From NCBI GenBank assembly GCA_051453625.1, contig JBOZIK010000001.1, positions 157,006,698 through 157,070,697 of the forward strand: a stretch of 64,000 nucleotides of DNA. Reading direction: 5' to 3'. Below, in pieces: positions 58,465 through 64,000 of the stretch. The translations under genes and the position numbers were made by a program. The notes under the pieces are model-generated. The model was given only the letters and a program-made list of their open reading frames with translations. It was not told where the DNA came from and ran no database searches. Source of the stretch: Welwitschia mirabilis. Taxonomy: Eukaryota > Gnetophyta > Gnetopsida > Welwitschiales. Within the stretch, counting starts at the first letter, position 1; each line of letters opens with the position of its first letter.

Positions 58465-59346
58465 TGATAAGGCTAGAATTTAACTAAAAATACTATAAAA
58501 TAGTTAACTATTTTTAACAAAATGCTTAAAAAGAAACTATTATTTTAACAAAATGTTGGAAAAGCATACAATTAAATTACACATCTACACACAAACTTTG
58601 ATCATAAATAATTTTTATATGGAGATTACTTTTCTTTCTTCTAAAGACTTTTCTTATTTGATCAGGCCACATACTTTATTACAAATAACTATTCTTAGAA
58701 AAAAGGTTTTTTGATAGTAACTCTACTTATAAATAACAATTTATAGGATATGAGGAAATAAAAGAACTAAAACAAAGAAATGTAACTAGGTTTTCTACAC
58801 CAATTACTCTTAACTAATATACTACATTAATATTAACTCTAGATAACATCAATATTAAGAACAACGAAAAATAACATGCAACTTAATTATACACTTCAGC
58901 AACACAAGATTATTTTCAAAATAACACAGCTTGTATTACTTATCAAGAAAATACAGTGATTAGCTTCCTCTTATGTTTTCACAATAGGTGTTGGAGCTTA
59001 GTAAGTCACTTTACAATTTTTCCACTATGATCTCTTTACCTGAGACATGCTTTCTAGCTCTTCTCCAAGACTCTAAAAAGATTCCTTTCCCTCCTCCAAT
59101 ATGCCTATTTACAGGTGTGGTGGTAGAGAGTTTGCTATTCATTCTTTTGCACCACATATCCAATTGTTACAACCACTTTTTATTTTTATTGCATAATTCA
59201 ACCTAACTGACCTACATCACAAAGTTAGCTTATAATAATTCATAATATATTATAATAATGTCACAATATATTACTTACATTTTAACATATTCTTCATTAA
59301 TTAGGTAAGAACACAGCATAAATGTACATCCATCTCTGGGTCATTA
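58465..59346 (-). repeat. 5' LTR of G2
   Basis: 882 bp, aligned with 46067-46937 throughout, including an extra stretch of about 30-40 bp near 59167-59200 that is absent from the 3' LTR. The TATA position seen in the 3' LTR reads ATTTACA here, so it is degraded. Confidence 0.9.
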
Positions 59347-59351
59347 GTACT

Positions 59352-60940
59352 TAATGGTGGTAAAACAAAAAGTAGAAAGGGATTCCTAAAAAGATTAATT
59401 TAGTCAAGAATCAAGTTCAGACATAGCTACAAATGGTGGAAGAATAGAAATAATAAGAGAAATGTGGAATAAGCGAAGGAAAGTAAGAGAATAGACGTGA
59501 TAAGAAAATAGAATAACACATGCAATTACTAGTATAAAACAAAAGTACATGCATATGGCAGAAAACACTATTGTGCATGCAGAAGGTTAAAATATTTGAA
59601 TCACATGCAATTGACACATGCAACAGATCCATTTAGATGCAAAATATCAGTAGCCTATCATCTTCAAATAACAACATGCAAGAGAAACTAAAAAATCCTT
59701 CAAGTAATGTTGAAGAACCTAATAACCTAAGTAAAAAGTAGCCTTTAACTATGAATTTTGAATTTCTAAAGGATATATATGTTAAAAGTATGGATACTTT
59801 TAATAAAATCTATGCTATTGGTTATTTTAATAGCAAGAATCAATCAATGCAAGCTCTTAATGCCTAGATTAAAAAACCAGGATTTCGATAAATATTCATG
59901 TCACACTCATTTAAAACATAACTAGAGGATCCTTGCTATTCACCTTTGAAACAAAGGAAATGGCTAATTAGTAAATAAAAAAACTTATTTGGAATGCTTA
60001 TGACATCTATCTTGTCCTTAAATCTTAGATAGATAATTTTGACTTTGAAAAAAAAAAGCCAAAGTACTCTTCCAATTTGGATAGATTCCAAGAACTCCCA
60101 TTGCATTTTTCTACTCATGTTCACATTATAACATCATAACTCAGTTAGGTTATTAATATGGAATCTCACATTAGTGTTTAGAGTCATCCAACTAGAAGAT
60201 TTTGTATAGTTTTAAACTTGCTTAAACTTCTCCTAGAATGCCTTAGATTTACAATTAACTAAAATATGTATGCACAAAAAATTGTTAACTTTACCTATCA
60301 TATGCTATTATTATAAATAATCCAATCATATTCAAACTCATTGCTCTAAAATTTTAGCCCAATTAGAAGAGAAGAAGATATTAGCTAACAATGTTTCTAA
60401 TGAACTTAAGAACAAAGAGATCAAATCATCTTTGTTGTAGATAATCACATGAAACCAAAGAATTTTGGTTCTCATTCACAATAGGTTGATGAATCATAAG
60501 ACTATTCTTCGTCATAATAAGATGAGGAAATATAAGACCATGTACAAATGAATTCTAACAAATCCATAAGTAAAATAAGCAATCCCATCTATTAAGTAGT
60601 TACAGGTTAGATTACTAGTAAAAAGATTATGATTTTGTTACAAATGAGAAAGAACCTTTTACATGTGGAAGATGAAAATAAGGTACAATAAGAAATAATG
60701 CTACCAAATCCCTTTAATTTAAAAGATCGAGTAAATCTACTATAAATAGTTTGTAGTTTTTAAACTCATTCAAATGGCTAAAGATTAAGAAAACACATCC
60801 TCAAAACCTTTCATCATGAATTTCATCTAAAGGCATGTGAGACATCTCTCAAACCCCCTAAAAAAAACAATAGAAAGAAGAGTTTGAGAGTATGTCTTAA
60901 CCATAAAAAAAAAATTAATATAGTCTTTTTAAAAGAGGTT
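59352..60940 (+). pseudogene. Upstream part of plus-strand LINE, DUF4283-like trace
   Basis: Mostly unreadable. Near 60070-60130 the plus strand gives SNLDRFQELPLHFSTHVHI, which resembles the WVRxxxLPLxxW core of DUF4283 found before the endonuclease in plant LINE and related ORFs. The minus-strand frames at 59417-59632 and 59936-60124 show nothing recognisable and the second is its shadow. Confidence 0.4.
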
Positions 60941-60949
60941 AAAATATAA

Positions 60950-61700
60950 TATTTTAATTTAGATGCTTTACGTCATAATCTCTTCATTGGTGGGTGATTC
61001 AAATTTACATCTCATGTAATCCAAAAGGAGGAAGTGACTGTCATTCTTCATAGATACTGGACTCATAACATCATAGATTCTAATATGGATCATAATGGCC
61101 ATTGTGTTTGAGTTTTAATTAATTATTTAAATCATGTCTTTGATATCTTATGCATTTATGCTTTTTGTTAAAGTAATGAGTGCACTCATTTTTGGTAATG
61201 CCTCATTCAATCTTTACTAGAGGCTATTTGGATGTAGTTGGAAACTTCAATATAACTAAAAATACCTTTAACAAATAAGGAGGTAGAGTTAGGTATTTAC
61301 ATCATGTGGAATTATCAACTTGGATTCATTTTAAAAATAACTTCAATCTTTAAGATGTTAATCATAATTACAAGAGTTCTAATAGTTTAGGATCGTTTAC
61401 TTAAAATAATGCTTATACAAGGAGTACCTACATTCCTTATTGCCTTGATTAGGCCTATTTATCCTATAATAATTTAGTTTACTCTGCTCTAAAGAAGTTA
61501 TTGCTAGTTAGTTTAAATTTTACTCAAGTGTTATCTAATTATTTTCTAGTTTCATGGTGTATTCATAATCATAACAACTTAGAGCCTCCTTTGGGTCTCT
61601 TTATTTTAAATACATCCTTTCTTCATAGTGATTCCTTATGTCATTTAATCCTTCCATTATGAAAATTGTTGCCAAGACCTCTTAGGAACACTAGTTGGAT
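60950..61700 (+). pseudogene. LINE endonuclease domain (apurinic type), degenerate
   Basis: Plus strand: IIDSNMDHNGHCVWVLINYL near 61070-61125, DILCIYAF near 61140-61165, VVGNFNITKNTF near 61235-61270, SLGSFT-NNAYTRSTYI near 61385-61440 and AYLSYNNL. These match the plant LINE endonuclease order (C-x-YAP, GDFN, FTW.N, LDR). GDFN is GNFN, a G-to-A change at a catalytic Asp. Frame shifts occur between these pieces. Confidence 0.75.
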
Positions 61701-62099
61701 TAATTGATTGAATGATGCCTCTCCTAGATTTTAACATCTAATCAAGCACTTCAGAAAGATTTATGCTAGAAACATCAATAATTGTAAGATGAAACTCATA
61801 ATATCCCAGCCTATCAATTCAAAATTGATGTAGAAAATGATATGAATTTAGAATTTTCCTAATTGTTTTCTTCCAAGTCCAAAATTTAGAAAATTGAGCA
61901 TCATATCACTTGTGGAAAGTAATTTCGAGCTCGTCTTTAATGGCTTTGCATGGATGACTAGACTTCTTCTAAACTTTTTTATTTTTTCAAAGGTAACTCT
62001 TCTCCTCCTTAAATTGATATCATTTAATCAGATAAGGGTCTATGTGATAGTTTAAAAGGAATTCTCTTTACATTTTACAATTACTATTTTGCCTCTTTA

Positions 62100-64000
62100 A
62101 TAAAGGACCTATTGGTAAAAAGAGTTTGAATATCTGCCTTAAAGTTACTTTTCCCTTTAACAAATTTATCTTTTAAGAAGAGAAAACCTTGTCCAAATCT
62201 GAGTTCACTATTACACTATAATAATTAAAAGATGAAGAAGCTTCAATTCTTAATGATTTTCCTTCATAATTTTTTATACATTTCTAGAGACACATAAGTG
62301 CTGATACTTATCAAGTGTATCTCGATGTTCTTCATACTACTTCTTTGGTGTAAACTTTAAATCTAGTATTTTCAAGTTTATTCTTATAGTTGGTGATGCT
62401 TCCATTATCAATAGGTAGATATATATTGTATTGCTAAATGTTCTTTACAAAATCATTTCTAAAGCCATAACAAATAGATTAAAGAAGTTTCTCCCTAATG
62501 TTATCAGAAAAGAACGAATGGGATTTATGCAAAATAAGTATATTTTAGATAATTTTATTATAGGTATAGAGTATATGAATTAGGCCTTTACTACTTCCTA
62601 GAAAGCCCTTCTACTAAAAATTGACTTTTCTAAAGCTTATGATTAGTTGGATTAAACCTATATCTTGTCCCTTATTAAGCATTATAATCTAGGGTGTGTA
62701 TTTAAGAATATATCAAATTATTTCTAGAAGATGCAAGGTTCTATCTTTGTATCAATTGTAAGTTCTTTCCTCATATTAATTTGGATAGGTCTATTCAATA
62801 GGACTAGACTTTATCTTCCTATCATTGTATTATCATAGTGGATGATTTAGGAGTCATGCTTAATTTTAAGAATGNNNNNNNNNNNNNNNNNNNNNNNNNN
62901 NNNNNNNNNNNNNNNNNNNNNNNNNNNNNNNNNNNNNNNNNNNNNNNNNNNNNNNNNNNNNNNNNNNNNNNNNNTTTTAAGAATGACAATTCCATTCTTA
63001 GAGGAGTCTTGCTCCCTGATGATTCTAAAGTTCTCTATAGCCAATTTGCTAATGTTATTTTTTTCACTTTTTAAGGAGACTGTACAAAATCTCTAAGTTA
63101 TTTTAAATATGATTACTATTCATTGTAAGGCCTCTCATTCCAAAATTAATTTTCATAAAACCTAAGCCATTAGAGATATTTTTCTATCATAGCCCAATTA
63201 GTGCAATAAATTTTCTTTCAAGTGGCTTATGCATATAGATAATTTTAATATTTTATGAATTCCCTTGGCTTTCAAGAACATGCCTAATTCTGTTTAGTAA
63301 AATTGGCTAATAAGATTCGAGTTAAAATTCTTAAATCAACTTCCAAGCCTCTTTTTTAGTGGGTAGATTGGTGGTTACCAAACATATCTTAAGCATAGCT
63401 CTAATATACTAGATTTTCTTTATGACTCCTTGTAAGATAACTATTGATTCTATTAAAAAGCTTCTTCAATGCTATCTTTGAAAACATATAGAAAATTATA
63501 AATCCGTTCATCATGTGGCATGGTATATTTATTTATAAATAAAATCATACAGTATTTTATCATATGACATGAGATATCTGTTTATTAGATAGAACTTCTA
63601 GAGAATTTGGTATCCTATCCATCACTAAGTAAGGGCATCTTTCAACTCCTAAATGGATTATTTGATTCCTTCAAGGAAATGAAGCCTAGAAAATTCTTCT
63701 TAAATATTATTTTTTGAAGTAAATATTTTTTCCCTTCTCATTTTGGAATAACTGTCACTAGAGAATCATGACTAAGGGAATGCAAAGATGCAAGGATCTT
63801 ATGTTTTCCAACAAATATGGGGATGTTGAACCAAACCTAAACCTCATCTCCCAGAGAAGCCTTAGGTGTCTTTTAAGTCAACTTGTACATTCACTTTTTG
63901 TGATGGTCCCCATCTTTTAAATTTGATTCCTTGCCTATAGCTCATAAATTTAACTCTAAATATTAAAATCTAGCTTAAAAAGGACTTTTGCATGCTAATA
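62100..64000 (+). pseudogene. LINE reverse transcriptase, degenerate, runs off the window
   Basis: NVLYKIISKAITNRLKKFLP near 62425-62490, ERMGFMQNKYILDNFIIG near 62510-62565, and ALLLKIDFSKAYD near 62605-62645 (motif A Asp kept). After the 100-N gap (62875-62974), SQFANVIFFTF at 63039-63070 stands where FADD should be: Asp to Asn with loss of one codon. GLSFQN-FS marks the following LINE motif near 63130-63160. Bases TTTTAAGAATG occur at both edges of the gap. The rest to 64000 is probably the C-terminal region, not clearly readable. Confidence 0.85.

Larger units (their letters stand above)
46067..59346 (-). mobile_element. Large Ty3-gypsy element G2 (13.3 kb)
   Basis: Highly similar LTRs at 46067-46937 and 58465-59346 in direct orientation, flanked by an exact 5-bp duplication GTACT (46062-46066 and 59347-59351). 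Between them on the minus strand run a primer-site-like sequence, gag, protease, RT, RNase H and integrase, then an unusually long 3' region of about 6 kb. LTR length, the TTT-TGGC junction and RT/RNase H wording place it with non-chromoviral gypsy (Athila/Tat side). Both LTRs end TA rather than CA on the plus strand. Confidence 0.9.

Overview
This is a plant nuclear window that looks like old, nested, transposon-filled heterochromatin. It is very A+T rich, and almost everything recognisable is a decayed retroelement: Ty1-copia, Ty3-gypsy of the Athila/Tat and chromovirus types, and plant-type LINEs. Evidence for a plant is the tRNA-iMet primer sites of the copia and chromovirus elements, a tRNA-Asp-like primer site with about 1.2 kb LTRs in the Athila-like elements, and a DUF4283-like stretch before the LINE endonuclease. 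I cannot name the species. I see no intact protein-coding gene. The only trace of a host gene is a broken J-domain (DnaJ) sequence near 24.1-25.2 kb. Thirteen runs of N break the sequence: 860-1577, 2632-2731, 6364-6874, 14264-14865, 15738-15837, 24178-25049, 30322-30331, 32189-32192, 37523-37622, 40974-41073, 52132-52231, 54981-54990 and 62875-62974. Layout: 1-4.4 kb, minus-strand copia element C1 (pol fragment, long gag, primer site, 5' LTR). 4.4-5.9 kb, minus-strand copia reverse transcriptase C2. 6.94-18.28 kb, complete minus-strand Athila-like element A1 with both LTRs and a matching target duplication. 18.3-20.1 kb, minus-strand copia gag and LTR C3, probably the target of A1. 20.1-23.9 kb, minus-strand gypsy pol G3. 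24.1-25.2 kb, J-domain pseudogene. 26.2-28.7 kb, 5'-truncated minus-strand LINE. 29.1-33.6 kb, plus-strand chromovirus G4, internally deleted. 34.76-37.5 kb, 3' end of Athila-like A2 (minus). 38.27-40.97 kb, 5' end of Athila-like A3 (plus). 41.1-42.1 kb, copia LTR (minus). 46.07-59.35 kb, 13.3 kb minus-strand gypsy element G2 with both LTRs and an exact 5-bp target duplication. 59.4-64 kb, plus-strand LINE running off the window. No genes here work together as a pathway. The pattern is one of successive insertions, then decay mainly by G:C to A:T transitions: Cys to Tyr in zinc knuckles, His to Tyr, Trp to stop, and lost catalytic Asp residues. The most unusual signal is that several unrelated LTR families each carry their own short, reiterated, often palindromic motif in U3 upstream of the TATA box. 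A GC-rich island of about 130 bp that splits the G2 integrase and the J-domain remnant are the next most interesting items.
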